DNA of 64,000 nt from Phytopseudomonas daroniae (GTDB lineage: Bacteria > Pseudomonadota > Gammaproteobacteria > Pseudomonadales > Pseudomonadaceae): NCBI RefSeq assembly GCF_004327285.1, contig NZ_QJUI01000012.1:62001-126000 (forward strand), in the 5' to 3' direction. Shown here piece by piece: positions 27,522-37,080 of this stretch (position 1 is the first letter of the stretch; each line of letters opens with the position of its first letter). The notes below the pieces were generated by a model. The model did no database searches. It was not told where the DNA came from and saw only the letters and a list, made by a program, of their open reading frames with translations. The position numbers and the translations under genes are program-made.

Positions 27522-28376
27522 ATGAGCAAGCATTACCTGAGCATCGAGCATGTGGAAAAGTACTTCGAGCGTGACGGCGTCAGCTCCCACGTACTGAACC
27601 AGATCAACCTCAACGTCGACCGTGGCGAATACATCTCCATCATCGGCCACTCCGGCTGCGGCAAATCGACGGTGCTGAACATCGTCGCCGGCCTGACCGA
27701 CTCCAGCAGCGGCGCGGTGATCCTCGACGGCCGGGAAGTTCGCGGCCCCGGCCCGGATCGCAGCCTGGTGTTCCAGAACCATTCGCTGCTGCCCTGGCTG
27801 ACGGTGCAGGAAAACGTCGCGCTGGCCGTGGACAAGGTGTTCAAGCGTACCAAGAGCAAGGCCGAGCGCCGCGACTGGACGCTGCATCACCTGGAGTTGG
27901 TGAGCATGGGCCACGCGCTGCACAAGCGGCCCAATGAAATCTCCGGCGGCATGAAGCAGCGCGTCGGCATCGCCCGCGCGCTGGCCATGGAACCCAAGGT
28001 ATTGCTGCTCGACGAACCCTTCGGCGCCCTAGACGCCCTGACCCGCGCCCACTTGCAGGACGAGGTGATGCGCATCCAGAGCGAGCTGCACAACACGGTG
28101 ATGATGATCACCCACGACGTCGACGAAGCAGTGCTGCTCTCCGACCGCATCGTGATGATGACCAATGGCCCCTCGGCGACCATTGGCGAGATCCTCACCA
28201 TCGACCTGCCGAGACCCCGTGACCGCATCGCCCTGGCTGACGACCCGCGCTACAACGCGTATCGCCATGCCGTGTTGAGCTTCCTGCACGAGAAGCAGCG
28301 CAAGGTCGAACCTCTGGGAGCGCGCCGTAGTGCCGCCGTTGCAGAACCGGCCAGCAAAGAGCGCGCCCGAGCCTGA
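27522..28376 (+). CDS. nasD: Nitrate ABC transporter, ATP-binding protein
   Basis: The 284-residue ATPase drives nitrate import. Walker A is GHSGCGKST (about residue 42), the Q-loop is FQNHSLLPW, the signature is ISGGMKQRVGIARALA, Walker B is VLLLDEPFGALD, and the H-loop is MITHDVDEA. It is the NrtD/NasD short form without a fused binding domain. It starts after TGAGGAG, 11 bp from nasE. The last 25 residues are a variable Ala/Arg-rich tail. Confidence 0.95.
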   Translation: MSKHYLSIEHVEKYFERDGVSSHVLNQINLNVDRGEYISIIGHSGCGKSTVLNIVAGLTDSSSGAVILDGREVRGPGPDRSLVFQNHSLLPWLTVQENVALAVDKVFKRTKSKAERRDWTLHHLELVSMGHALHKRPNEISGGMKQRVGIARALAMEPKVLLLDEPFGALDALTRAHLQDEVMRIQSELHNTVMMITHDVDEAVLLSDRIVMMTNGPSATIGEILTIDLPRPRDRIALADDPRYNAYRHAVLSFLHEKQRKVEPLGARRSAAVAEPASKERARA

Positions 28377-28394
28377 AGCAAAGGCGCTTCGTCG

Positions 28395-28622
28395 TCAGTC
28401 GCGGGCGATACCCGTGACGGTAATGCCGAAGCGCTCCTCCAGGCGCACCGCGGGAGTCTGCTCTTCGCGGGGCTGCTCCTTCGGTTCGAGGCGCTCCAGG
28501 TTCTCTTCGGCCCATTCCAGCAACCAGATCACGGCCTGCTCCAGGCTCGGTTTCTCGCTCGATTTGACCTTGAGGACTTCGGCCGCCTCGTCTCTGCTGT
28601 AGGCGATATTCCATTGACTCAT
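28395..28622 (-). CDS. Small conserved protein of unknown function
   Basis: From the ATG at 28622, behind GGAGA, the product has 75 residues: an N-terminal SQWNIAYSRDEAAEVLKV, an aromatic, acidic helical centre (IWLLEWAEENLERLEP) and a charged tail. There is no signal peptide or membrane segment. It is convergent with nasD (18 bp apart). The reading frame is open further upstream, but that part looks non-coding. I do not recognise the family; the codon pattern suggests it is real. Confidence 0.6.
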   Translation of the reverse strand: MSQWNIAYSRDEAAEVLKVKSSEKPSLEQAVIWLLEWAEENLERLEPKEQPREEQTPAVRLEERFGITVTGIARD

Positions 28623-28726
28623 AGCGTGTCTCCAGCGGGTGGCTTTGCGGCTGGCACGCAAACATGCGCGCCGTACGTAACCATGTAGACCAGCCGTCCG
28701 TGAACAGTTCGCCCTATAAATCCAGG

Positions 28727-28802
28727 GAACTTCGTTCGGCACCACCACTCAGAAACTAGGCATCGATTGATTTCTCCGGGCGCTCAAGGCGCCCATTTTT
28801 TT
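28727..28802 (+). ncRNA. Candidate small RNA ending in an orphan terminator
   Basis: A clean plus-strand intrinsic terminator (GGGCGC, loop TCAAG, GCGCCC, then seven T) lies at 28778-28802, with no plus-strand gene ending nearby; nasD ends 400 bp upstream and a minus-strand gene is in between. A TATAAA box at 28715-28720 could be a -10 element, giving an RNA of about 75 bases. No good -35 is visible. The call rests on the terminator alone and is weak. Confidence 0.3.
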
Positions 28803-28911
28803 GCCTGGGATTTGCCTTCACACCCTGCCCCCGAGAAATCTCGGCCACAAAAAATGGCCGGGAGCCATTTTTGACGTCGCTTGCGATGGATCGCAGGGAA
28901 GGCTGGGCACA

Positions 28912-28937
28912 AAAAAGCCGGGAAAACCCGGCTTTTC
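28912..28937 (-). terminator. dcd terminator
   Basis: AAGCCGGG, loop AAAA or TTTT depending on strand, and CCCGGCTT, with T or A runs on both sides, so it works best on the minus strand after dcd and may be bidirectional. Confidence 0.8.
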
Positions 28938-28958
28938 GAAGCGTCCCGAAAGACTACA

Positions 28959-29525
<567 letters not shown>

Positions 29526-29853
29526 GGCGGGGCCGTCCTGAAAGGTCTGTGCGGTGAAAAAGTGAGCGCATCTTACCGGGCCGAGCGGCAGGGTTCAAAG
29601 CCTCTCGACAGGCCGCCTGAACGAGGAACCGTCGGGAAGAATGCAAGGAAATCGCAGAAAGACTTACAGACCATTCGCACTTAGCGAAAAAAGCGGGTAT
29701 GGTGACCCCACTGTGCTGCATGTGTCACCGCGAATCGCTACATGATGCCTAGATTTCGATCCAAACATCGTCCGACTCCTAGTACTCGTTGCACTCAGTC
29801 CCGGCCTGGTTTTATCCAGGGCTGTTATTTATTTAGATATTAGGAGACATCAC
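29526..29853 (+). other. dcd upstream region and long 5' leader of the cold-shock gene
   Basis: This gene-free stretch separates the divergent dcd and cold-shock genes. The last 150 bases are AT-richer than the flanks and end in ATTAGGAGACATCAC, a strong ribosome site. A long, structured leader is usual for CspA-type mRNAs, where it acts as a cold sensor. No definite promoter box can be picked by eye. Confidence 0.5.
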
Positions 29854-30063
29854 ATGTCCAATCGTCAGAATGGCACCGTTAAGTGGTTCAACGATGAGAA
29901 AGGCTACGGCTTCATCACTCCGCAATCCGGTGACGACCTGTTCGTACACTTCAAAGCTATCCAGAGCGATGGCTTCAAGAGCCTGAAAGAAGGCCAGCAA
30001 GTTTCCTTCGTGGCCACCCGTGGTCAGAAAGGCATGCAAGCTGAGGAAGTTCAGGTTATCTAA
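29854..30063 (+). CDS. CspA-family cold-shock protein
   Basis: The 69-residue single-domain protein has both RNA-binding motifs, KGYGFITP (RNP1) and DLFVHFKAI (RNP2), after [10 protein letters not shown]. Such proteins bind single-stranded nucleic acid and melt RNA structure in the cold or during normal growth. It is preceded by a long leader and a strong AGGAG, and followed 14 bp later by a strong terminator, so it is a single-gene unit. Which of the several pseudomonad Csp proteins it corresponds to cannot be told here. Confidence 0.96.
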   Translation: MSNRQNGTVKWFNDEKGYGFITPQSGDDLFVHFKAIQSDGFKSLKEGQQVSFVATRGQKGMQAEEVQVI

Positions 30064-30077
30064 CCTGCTCTTTCTAT

Positions 30078-30106
30078 AAAAAACCCCGCTTCGGCGGGGT
30101 TTTTTT
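30078..30106 (+). terminator. Cold-shock gene terminator
   Basis: AAAAACCCCGC, loop TTCG, GCGGGGTTTTTTT: a tight GC stem with a UUCG tetraloop and a long T run, 14 bp after the stop codon. Confidence 0.92.
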
Positions 30107-30216
30107 ATGCCTGCCATCCATGTCAGCCCCTTCGGGCCGTCGCGAGCGACGTTAAAAATTGCTCTCGGAATTCAATTCACGTTGCGCGCCCGCCAAAGGC
30201 GGACGCACAACGGCGA

Positions 30217-31311
30217 TCAATCGTCAGCGATGACGATGGTCGGCACGGCCTGCGCAGCCGCCGCACTCGAGGCGATGCGCGCACCGACCTGCCGGGCCAC
30301 CTGCTGGTAGAGCATGGCGATCTGGCTTTCCGGGTCGGCGATGGTCGTCGGCTTGCCACCGTCGGCCTGCATGCGGATGGCCATGGACAGCGGCATCGAA
30401 GCCAGCAGCTCGACACCGAACTGGGCGGCCAGCTTCTCGCCGCCACCCTCACCGAACAGATGCTCGGCATGACCGCAGTTGGAGCAGATGTGCACGGCCA
30501 TGTTCTCCACCACACCCAGCACCGGAATGTTCACCTTGCGGAACATCTCCACGCCCTTGCGGGCGTCGAGCAGGGCCAGATCCTGCGGAGTGGTGACGAT
30601 GACCGCGCCCGCCACCGGGACTTTCTGCGCCAGAGTCAGGTGGATATCGCCCGTGCCGGGTGGCATGTCGATAATCAGATAGTCGAGGTCATCCCAGGCG
30701 GTCTGGGTGACCAGTTGCAGCAGCGCCCCGGAGACCATCGGCCCCCGCCATACCACCGGCGTGTTGTCATCGGTGAGGAAGGCCATGGACATCACCTGTA
30801 CGCCATGGGCCTCGAGCGGTACGAACCACTTCTGCTCACGCACCTGAGGCCGTGTGCCTTCAGGGATGCCGAACATGATGCCCTGGCTGGGGCCGTAGAT
30901 ATCCGCATCGAGAATGCCCACCCGAGCGCCTTCACGGGCCAAAGCCAGGGCCAGGTTGGCAGCGGTGGTCGACTTGCCTACCCCGCCCTTGCCGGACGCC
31001 ACGGCAATCACGTTCTTGACGTTGGCCAGGGCCGGCACCTGAGCCTGGGCCTTGTGCGCGGCAATCACGCAGTTCACCTCTACGCTGGCGCGGCGTACGC
31101 CCTCGATATTCTCGATAGCCAGTTGCAGCAGTTGCGCCCACCCCTGCTTGAACAGGGCGGCAGCGTAGCCCAGCTCCAGCTTGACGCTGACCTGGCCGTC
31201 CTGCACGTCGATGGCCCGCACACAGCCGGCGCTTAGCGGATCCTGGTCGAGATGGGGATCGGTGTACTGGCGCAATACGGCTTCGACCGCAGCGCGGATA
31301 TCAGCGCTCAT
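30217..31311 (-). CDS. apbC: Mrp/ApbC iron-sulphur cluster carrier ATPase
   Basis: The 364-residue protein has an N-terminal MIP18/DUF59 domain (about residues 5-80) and a P-loop ATPase domain starting with the deviant Walker A SGKGGVGKSTTAANLA near residue 108. The C-terminal CxxC, in HICSNCGHAEHLFG, binds the transferred Fe-S cluster. ApbC helps load clusters onto apo-proteins in the cytoplasm. The ATG at 31311 follows GGAG. Its position next to metG is conserved in pseudomonads, where the two are divergent or adjacent. Confidence 0.95.
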   Translation of the reverse strand: MSADIRAAVEAVLRQYTDPHLDQDPLSAGCVRAIDVQDGQVSVKLELGYAAALFKQGWAQLLQLAIENIEGVRRASVEVNCVIAAHKAQAQVPALANVKNVIAVASGKGGVGKSTTAANLALALAREGARVGILDADIYGPSQGIMFGIPEGTRPQVREQKWFVPLEAHGVQVMSMAFLTDDNTPVVWRGPMVSGALLQLVTQTAWDDLDYLIIDMPPGTGDIHLTLAQKVPVAGAVIVTTPQDLALLDARKGVEMFRKVNIPVLGVVENMAVHICSNCGHAEHLFGEGGGEKLAAQFGVELLASMPLSMAIRMQADGGKPTTIADPESQIAMLYQQVARQVGARIASSAAAAQAVPTIVIADD

Positions 31312-31413
31312 GCTTGGCTCCGGAGATGGCAGGAAAGGCGTCTATCCTACCCGAGCCACAGCCTGGATGCAGACCGGCTGGCGAACCGAATGGGATCGCC
31401 AGCCGGCAAAGGC

Positions 31414-32106
31414 TCACTGCACGGGCTGGCCCGGCAACTGCTTGAGGTTCACCTCGACGCGACGGTTCTGCGCACGACCGTCGGCGGTGGCATTGTCGGC
31501 AATCGGCTGATCCGGGCCGGCACCACGGCTGGACAGGCGCGTGCCGTCGATGCCCTGGGCAGTCAGGTAGCTCGTCACGCTCTGCGCGCGGCGCAGGGAC
31601 AGCGCCATGTTGTGCTGGCGCGAGCCCGTGCTGTCGGTGTAACCGACGATCTCGATGCTGTTGTTCTGGAACTGCTGGAACGAGGTCGCCAGGTTATTCA
31701 GCGGCGCGTAGAAACTCGGGGCGATATCCGCGGAATCCGTGGCGAAGGTGATATTGCCCGGCATGATCAGCTTGATGTCGTCACCCTGACGCTGCACCTC
31801 CACACCGGTACCTTCCATGCTGCGGCGCAGCTCGGCTTCCTGACGATCGGCGTAATAGCCATAGCCGGCGCCCGCAGCACCGGCAAGCACGGCACCGATG
31901 GCGGCGCCCTTGCCGCGATCATCATGATTGACCGCCGCACCTACCGCCGCACCGGCGAGCGCCGCCAGGCCGCCATAGGTCGCAGTGCGGTGGCCGCCGC
32001 CACTGGCTGCTCCACCCCCGGCGTTGTCATAAGGGTTGTTCGAGGCACAGCCAACCAACAGGGCCAGAGCGGTGGCACAGGCGAGCGGACGTAAAACTGC
32101 AGGCAT
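31414..32106 (-). CDS. YiaD-like OmpA lipoprotein with glycine zipper
   Basis: The 230-residue protein has a signal peptide ending LLVGC, a glycine-zipper hydrophobic region ([15 protein letters not shown] and [15 protein letters not shown]), a linker, and an OmpA domain with [15 protein letters not shown] and [15 protein letters not shown]. The layout is that of YiaD/ Pal-like lipoproteins of the outer membrane. It is clearly a paralogue of the gene at 48584-49240: both have the same order of parts and the shared segment IMPGNITFA. It is divergent from metG with a 151-bp gap. Confidence 0.9.
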   Translation of the reverse strand: MPAVLRPLACATALALLVGCASNNPYDNAGGGAASGGGHRTATYGGLAALAGAAVGAAVNHDDRGKGAAIGAVLAGAAGAGYGYYADRQEAELRRSMEGTGVEVQRQGDDIKLIMPGNITFATDSADIAPSFYAPLNNLATSFQQFQNNSIEIVGYTDSTGSRQHNMALSLRRAQSVTSYLTAQGIDGTRLSSRGAGPDQPIADNATADGRAQNRRVEVNLKQLPGQPVQ

Positions 32107-32257
32107 GATTCATCTCCTTGCTGGAGCGGAAGGTTCTCGTTGGAACCCGCTTGCGCCTCTAAATTCAAGTCGATGTCAGCGCTATTTGCCCGCTGGCCGG
32201 AACGCGCTCGGTTACTTTATAGTGACCGACCTCCCTTCACCCGATGACAGCCTGACA

Positions 32258-34291
32258 ATGTCCCAAGCTCGCCAGATTCTCGTTACCAGCGCCCTGCCCT
32301 ACGCCAACGGTTCGATCCACCTTGGCCACATGCTCGAGTACATCCAGACCGACATGTGGGTGCGCTACCAGAAGCTGCGCGGCAACCAGTGCATCTACGT
32401 CTGTGCGGACGATGCCCACGGCTCGGCCATCATGCTGCGTGCGGAGAAGGAAGGCATCACCGCCGAACAGCTGATCGACGGCGTCAAGGCCGAGCACAGC
32501 GGTGACTTCGCCGACTTTCTGGTGGAGTTCGACAACTTCCACTCCACCCACTCGCCGGAAAACCGCGAGCTGTCGGAATCGATCTACAAGGCACTGCGCG
32601 ACAATGGCCATATCGCCACCCGCTCGGTGACCCAATATTTCGACCCGGAAAAAGGCATGTTCCTGGCCGACCGTTTCATCAAGGGCACCTGTCCGAAATG
32701 CGCGACGCCCGACCAGTACGGCGACAACTGCGAAAAATGCGGTGCCACCTACGAGCCCACCGAACTGAAAGACCCGCGCTCGGCTATTTCCGGTGCGGTG
32801 CCGGTGCTCAAGGACTCCAAGCATTTCTTCTTCAAGCTGCCGCAGTTCCAGGACATGCTGCAGAAATGGACGCGTAGCGGCACCCTGCAGGAATCGGTCG
32901 CCAACAAGCTCGCCGAATGGCTCGATGGCGGCCTGCACGAGTGGGACATCAGCCGTGACGCGCCCTACTTCGGCTTCGAGATTCCCGACGAGCCGGGCAA
33001 GTATTTCTACGTCTGGCTGGATGCGCCGATCGGCTACATGGCCAGCTTCAAGAACCTCTGCGCGCGCCGCCCGGAACTGGATTTCGACGCGTTCTGGAAG
33101 CAGGACTCCAGCGCCGAGGTGTATCACTTCATCGGCAAGGACATCGTCAACTTCCACGCCCTGTTCTGGCCTGCCATGCTCGAAGGTGCCGGCTACCGCA
33201 AACCGACCGGCATCAACGTGCACGGTTACCTGACCGTGAACGGGCAGAAGATGTCCAAGTCGCGCGGCACCTTCATCAAAGCACGCACTTATCTGGATCA
33301 CCTCAACCCGGAATACCTGCGCTACTACTACGCGGCCAAGCTCGGCCGCGGCGTCGATGACCTCGATCTGAACCTCGAGGACTTCATCCAGAAGGTCAAT
33401 TCGGATCTGGTCGGCAAGGTGGTCAACATCGCCAGCCGTTGCGCCGGCTTCATCCATAAGGGCAATGCCGGGGTACTGGTGGCGGCCGATCCCGAGCCGG
33501 AACTGTGGAATGCCTTCCAGAGCGCCGCACCGAGCATCGCCGAAGCCTACGAGAGCCGCGACTTCGCTCGTGCCATGCGGGAAATCATGGCCCTGGCCGA
33601 CCGTGCCAACGCCTGGATCGCCGACAAGGCGCCCTGGTCGCTGGCCAAGCAGGAAGGCAAGGCCGACGAGGTGCAGGCGATCTGCTCCCTGGGCGTCAAC
33701 CTGTTCCGTCAACTGGTGATCTTCCTCAAGCCGGTACTGCCGCACCTGGCCCGTGACGCCGAGGCGTTCCTCAACGTCGCGCCGCTGGCATGGGATGACC
33801 TCGCCACGCCGCTGGCCGACCATCAGCTCAACCCGTTCACCCCGCTGCTCAGCCGCATCGAACCGGCCAAGGTCGAAGCCATGGTCGAAGCCTCCAAGGA
33901 AGACCTGGCCGCTGCCGACGCCCCTCGAGGCAATGGAGAGCTGAAGAAGGATCCGCTGGCAGCCGAAATCGCCTTCGACGCCTTCGCAGCAGTCGACCTG
34001 CGCATCGCGCTGATCGAGAAATGCGAGTTCGTGGAGGGCGCCGACAAGCTGCTACGCCTGAGCCTGGATATCGGTGACGAGAAGCGCAACGTGTTTTCCG
34101 GCATCAAGAGCGCCTACCCGGAGCCCAGCAAGCTGGAAGGTCGCCTGACGCTGTACGTGGCCAACCTGGCAGCGCGCAAGATGAAGTTCGGTGTGTCGGA
34201 AGGCATGGTGCTGGCTGCTGGCCCCGGCGGCGAAGAAATCTACCTGCTCAGCCCGGACAGCGGCGCCAAGCCGGGCCAACGGGTCAAGTAA
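32258..34291 (+). CDS. metG: Methionyl-tRNA synthetase
   Basis: The 677-residue enzyme charges tRNA-Met. The HIGH box is present as IHLGHML near residue 20, KMSKS as [11 protein letters not shown], and the zinc knuckle as [18 protein letters not shown]. The C-terminal 110 residues form an EMAP/Trbp111 tRNA-binding domain used for dimerisation ([20 protein letters not shown]). The ATG at 32258 begins [19 protein letters not shown]; the frame upstream is open but not conserved in character. Confidence 0.98.
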   Translation: MSQARQILVTSALPYANGSIHLGHMLEYIQTDMWVRYQKLRGNQCIYVCADDAHGSAIMLRAEKEGITAEQLIDGVKAEHSGDFADFLVEFDNFHSTHSPENRELSESIYKALRDNGHIATRSVTQYFDPEKGMFLADRFIKGTCPKCATPDQYGDNCEKCGATYEPTELKDPRSAISGAVPVLKDSKHFFFKLPQFQDMLQKWTRSGTLQESVANKLAEWLDGGLHEWDISRDAPYFGFEIPDEPGKYFYVWLDAPIGYMASFKNLCARRPELDFDAFWKQDSSAEVYHFIGKDIVNFHALFWPAMLEGAGYRKPTGINVHGYLTVNGQKMSKSRGTFIKARTYLDHLNPEYLRYYYAAKLGRGVDDLDLNLEDFIQKVNSDLVGKVVNIASRCAGFIHKGNAGVLVAADPEPELWNAFQSAAPSIAEAYESRDFARAMREIMALADRANAWIADKAPWSLAKQEGKADEVQAICSLGVNLFRQLVIFLKPVLPHLARDAEAFLNVAPLAWDDLATPLADHQLNPFTPLLSRIEPAKVEAMVEASKEDLAAADAPRGNGELKKDPLAAEIAFDAFAAVDLRIALIEKCEFVEGADKLLRLSLDIGDEKRNVFSGIKSAYPEPSKLEGRLTLYVANLAARKMKFGVSEGMVLAAGPGGEEIYLLSPDSGAKPGQRVK

Positions 34292-34480
34292 ATAATTATC
34301 GACCCCCGGCTCTCCTCACCCAAAGCCGGGAGTTGGCTAATTAAAGGCGTAAGCAGACGTGGGGTGGATGACGCTCTTTTCATCCACCATTGCGATCGCT
34401 AGGTTGGTGGACGGATCGGGCCGCGCAGGTGAAGCCTCGTCCACCCGTCATGAAGCCCACCAAATCGAATGTCCGGTATC
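34292..34480. repeat. Intergenic REP-like hairpins downstream of metG
   Basis: A stem CCCGGCT/AGCCGGG at 34305-34330 may end metG, though no T run follows. Two further stems share the core GGTGGA: GGTGGATG with CATCCACC at 34363-34388, and GGTGGACG with CGTCCACC at 34406-34445. Paired, near-identical stems of this kind resemble repetitive extragenic elements of pseudomonads. No coding capacity is supported. Confidence 0.55.
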
Positions 34481-34484
34481 GGCT

Positions 34485-34662
34485 GATTCTGTTGAAAAAG
34501 TCCCGTTGCGATTTTTGCCCATGAAAGAGCATGTGCGACGTTGAAATCTGATGCATTGAGAAGACATCTCTGTCTTGGTTTTTACGTAGCAACACCGAAA
34601 TCGAGCATTTTTTGAGCTACCGAATAGCAGCTCTCTCAGAAACCGACTTTTTCAACAGAATC
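34485..34662. mobile_element. 178-bp MITE-like element or IS remnant
   Basis: Perfect 18-bp inverted ends (GATTCTGTTGAAAAAGTC at 34485-34502, its complement at 34645-34662) bound a non-coding, AT-rich core. The 4-bp GGCT flanks it directly on both sides (34481-34484 and 34663-34666), as a target duplication would. Ends reading CTGTTGAAAAAGTC are familiar from bacterial insertion sequences, but no transposase is present, so it is either a miniature element moved in trans or an internally deleted IS. Confidence 0.68.
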
Positions 34663-34735
34663 GGCTTTTTGCTGCCGCACATACGCGCTGGCAAGCGATG
34701 TGCAGCAGATCGCGAACTGTTTCTGAGGTGCAAGG
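34663..34735 (+). promoter_or_regulatory. Upstream region of the DUF4349 lipoprotein gene
   Basis: After the mobile element remain 73 bases with no clear promoter. GAGGTGCAAGG, just before the ATG at 34736, serves as ribosome site. The insertion lies close enough to have altered the promoter of this gene. Confidence 0.35.
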
Positions 34736-35539
34736 ATGCTTTTCTCTAAATCCCGTTTTCTCACCACCGCTCTAGCCCTGCTGACACTGGTCGGCTGCTC
34801 GCCGTCCGGCGAAAACCAGTCGCCCGCAGGTGCAGCGCTGCTCGGCGAAACGGCGCAACGGGGTGCGTTCCTCGCCTACGAACACAGCGTGGGCATCCGC
34901 CTGCCTGTCGAGCAGGTCGAACCGCGCCTGGCGGCCGTGCGTGAAGCGTGCAGCAGCCAGCGTTTCGGTCAGTGCGACCTGTTGGCCATCGAGCAGAGCC
35001 AGGGTCACTACCAGGCGGCGAGCATTAGCGTGCGCATTGCCCCGGCCGGTGTCGAGCCTCTGGTCGGCTTCGCTGGCGAAGGTGGCGAATTGCAGAGCCG
35101 CCACACCCGCGCCGAAGACCTGGCCCAGGCCGTCAGCGATACCGAACAGCAACGCCAGCGCCTGGAGCGCCAGCAGAAAACCCTGCTGCAGTACCAGGCT
35201 CGCAGCGACCTGAGCGTCAGCGACATGCTCGCCCTGGCCCGCGAACTGGCCGAGGTCGAGGTGCAACTGGCGGGCGCAGCCCAGCAATCGGCCCAGCAGC
35301 AACGTCGCCTCACGACCAACCTGCTGACCCTCAGTTTCAGTACCGAAGGCAAGCCGGTCGGGCGCCTGGCACGTATCGGCGAAGCCGCTGGTGGCATGCT
35401 CGACAACGCCACCGAGGGCGCCACCGAAGCCCTCAAACTGCTCGGCTACGGCATTCCCTTCGTGATCATCCTGTTTCCCCTTGCCCTGCTGATCCGCTGG
35501 CTGTGGCGCAAGGCCAGCCGCGCCCGTAACGGCATCTGA
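34736..35539 (+). CDS. DUF4349 lipoprotein
   Basis: The 267-residue protein has a lipobox (TLVGC) after the signal peptide. A DUF4349 domain follows, with ISVRIAPAGVEPLVGFAGEG, then a long coiled coil from about residues 130 to 195 (TEQQRQRLERQQKTLLQYQ and LARELAEVEVQLAGAAQQ). A single C-terminal membrane helix, PFVIILFPLALLIRWLWR, is followed by a basic tail. So both ends are anchored, with the coiled coil outside the cytoplasm. Function unknown. Confidence 0.82.
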   Translation: MLFSKSRFLTTALALLTLVGCSPSGENQSPAGAALLGETAQRGAFLAYEHSVGIRLPVEQVEPRLAAVREACSSQRFGQCDLLAIEQSQGHYQAASISVRIAPAGVEPLVGFAGEGGELQSRHTRAEDLAQAVSDTEQQRQRLERQQKTLLQYQARSDLSVSDMLALARELAEVEVQLAGAAQQSAQQQRRLTTNLLTLSFSTEGKPVGRLARIGEAAGGMLDNATEGATEALKLLGYGIPFVIILFPLALLIRWLWRKASRARNGI

Positions 35540-35705
35540 GTCCGCGCTAGCATGGCCGTGCCGCTGTACCGGGCGCGGCACATGCCGGATAATGCACGGC
35601 TAACGCTTCAGCCAGACCTGCAACACCGATGATCGAATCTCGCGACTTCCCATGCATGCGCTCTCACGGGCCGACGCCGTGCGAGCAACGCTGCGTGCAT
35701 CGATC

Positions 35706-37049
35706 ATGAGCAACGCCCTGCGTATCGCCGCCATCGATGCCCTGTTACCGCAGACGCAATGCGGCAAATGCGGCCACCCAGGCTGTCAGCCTTACGCCGA
35801 AGGCATCGCCGCCGGCGAGGCGATCAACAAGTGTCCGCCAGGCGGCACGGCCACCATCCATGCGCTAGCCGATTTGCTGCAGGTTCCAGAACTGCCACTG
35901 GCCTTACCGGCGACACCGGCGCAGATTGCGGTGATCCGCGAGGACGAGTGCATCGGCTGCACCAAATGCATCCAGGCCTGCCCCGTGGACGCCATCGTCG
36001 GCGCCGCCAAGCTGATGCACACGGTAATCACCGACGAATGCAGTGGCTGTGAACTGTGTATTGCGCCCTGCCCGGTGGATTGCATCGACCTGATTACCCT
36101 CTCTGCGCCGCAAGCGACGATCCAGCGCGAGCGTGCCGACCAGTTCCGCGCTCGCCATCAGGCACGTCTCTCCCGTTTGGCCCGCGAAGATGCACGCCGC
36201 CGCGCCGCGCGCAGCACGCCGATCACGCGCCCCAGATCGGCAGCGGTCGTTACCAGTGTCCCCGCTACCGATGACAATCAGGCCGCGCGACTCAAGCGTC
36301 TGAAGATCGAAGCGGCCATGGCCAAGGTCGCCTACGAAAAAATCCGCAAACAGGTCGCCATGCACCCCGACTCACCGTTCGCTGCACAGTTGGATGCCTT
36401 GCAAAGCGCCAGCGAACGGGCCGCCGCCGCACTGCAGGCCGCCCAGAACGAGACGCCATCAACGGTTACCGCCTCTGCGGCCACCGACGAGGGCGCATTG
36501 AAACGGGCGAAGATCGATGCGGCGATGAGCCGGGCGCAGCTGCAGAAGGCGCTGAAGGCCTTTGGCGAAGCGCCCGATGAACCTCAGAGGCAGCAACTCG
36601 ATACGCTGCGCCAGGCAGCCGACAAGGCGCAGCGACGGCTTGCCGAGCTACTGCCAGATACCGCCGGCGAAGCGCCCAGCGCTGGAGAGCAGGCGCTGAA
36701 ACAGGCCAAGATCAAAGTCGCCAGCCGCCGCGCAGCGCTGCAATCCGGCGAGCGACGGGGCGTCGATGGCGCCATGCTGAGTATCCTGCGTGCAGACTAC
36801 GCAGCGGCTCAGCAAGCGCTGCACGACGCCGAGCAGCAATGCGGCAAACCCGCACCGCAGCGGATATTGGTCGACAGGCCTGGGGTGAGCGCCGAACTGC
36901 GCCAACTGAAAACCGACCTGGCCTATGCCCGCGCCGACCTGAGCAAGCTGCAACGCAACGCACACACTGACGAACACACCCTGAATGCCGCACTCGAACG
37001 CCTTGCCACCGCCGAACGCCGGCTGCAAGCGCATACCAGCGCCACCTAG
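35706..37049 (+). CDS. rsxB: Orphan RsxB/RnfB-like ferredoxin subunit with a four-repeat helical tail
   Basis: Residues 1-150 match RnfB/RsxB: a 4Fe-4S site of the Fes type ([17 protein letters not shown]...INKCPPGG) and two ferredoxin clusters, [14 protein letters not shown] and [15 protein letters not shown]. The usual N-terminal membrane anchor of RnfB is missing. From residue 196 to 443 come four repeats of about 50 residues, each opening with L-K/R-x-x-K-I/T and rich in Ala, Arg and Gln. The other rnf genes (A, C, D, G, E) are not here. The start could also be the ATG at 35652. Nth follows 31 bp downstream, as at the end of rnf operons. Confidence 0.85.
   Translation: MSNALRIAAIDALLPQTQCGKCGHPGCQPYAEGIAAGEAINKCPPGGTATIHALADLLQVPELPLALPATPAQIAVIREDECIGCTKCIQACPVDAIVGAAKLMHTVITDECSGCELCIAPCPVDCIDLITLSAPQATIQRERADQFRARHQARLSRLAREDARRRAARSTPITRPRSAAVVTSVPATDDNQAARLKRLKIEAAMAKVAYEKIRKQVAMHPDSPFAAQLDALQSASERAAAALQAAQNETPSTVTASAATDEGALKRAKIDAAMSRAQLQKALKAFGEAPDEPQRQQLDTLRQAADKAQRRLAELLPDTAGEAPSAGEQALKQAKIKVASRRAALQSGERRGVDGAMLSILRADYAAAQQALHDAEQQCGKPAPQRILVDRPGVSAELRQLKTDLAYARADLSKLQRNAHTDEHTLNAALERLATAERRLQAHTSAT
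36291..37034 (+). repeat. Four tandem protein repeats in the RsxB tail
   Basis: In the translated tail four copies can be aligned, opening [54 protein letters not shown] and [18 protein letters not shown]. Each ends with a second Ala-rich helix such as [18 protein letters not shown] or [18 protein letters not shown]. They predict stacked helical hairpins or a coiled coil. Confidence 0.7.
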
Positions 37050-37080
37050 AGCGCACCGACTACCGTGAACAACCCTGACG

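Larger units (their letters stand above)
28623..28958. other. Gene-free stretch with two terminators between a small gene and dcd
   Basis: No protein gene is supported. It holds an orphan plus-strand terminator at 28778-28802, a possible short RNA ahead of it (see that entry), and the dcd terminator at 28912-28937. Between the terminators nothing is recognisable. Confidence 0.5.

Noticed and set aside
32237..33823. 528-codon open frame opposite metG
   Set aside because: It is antisense to metG, with no family resemblance.
34380..34595. 71-codon minus-strand frame inside the mobile element
   Set aside because: It spans the left inverted end and the REP-like stems and matches no transposase I know; treated as non-coding.
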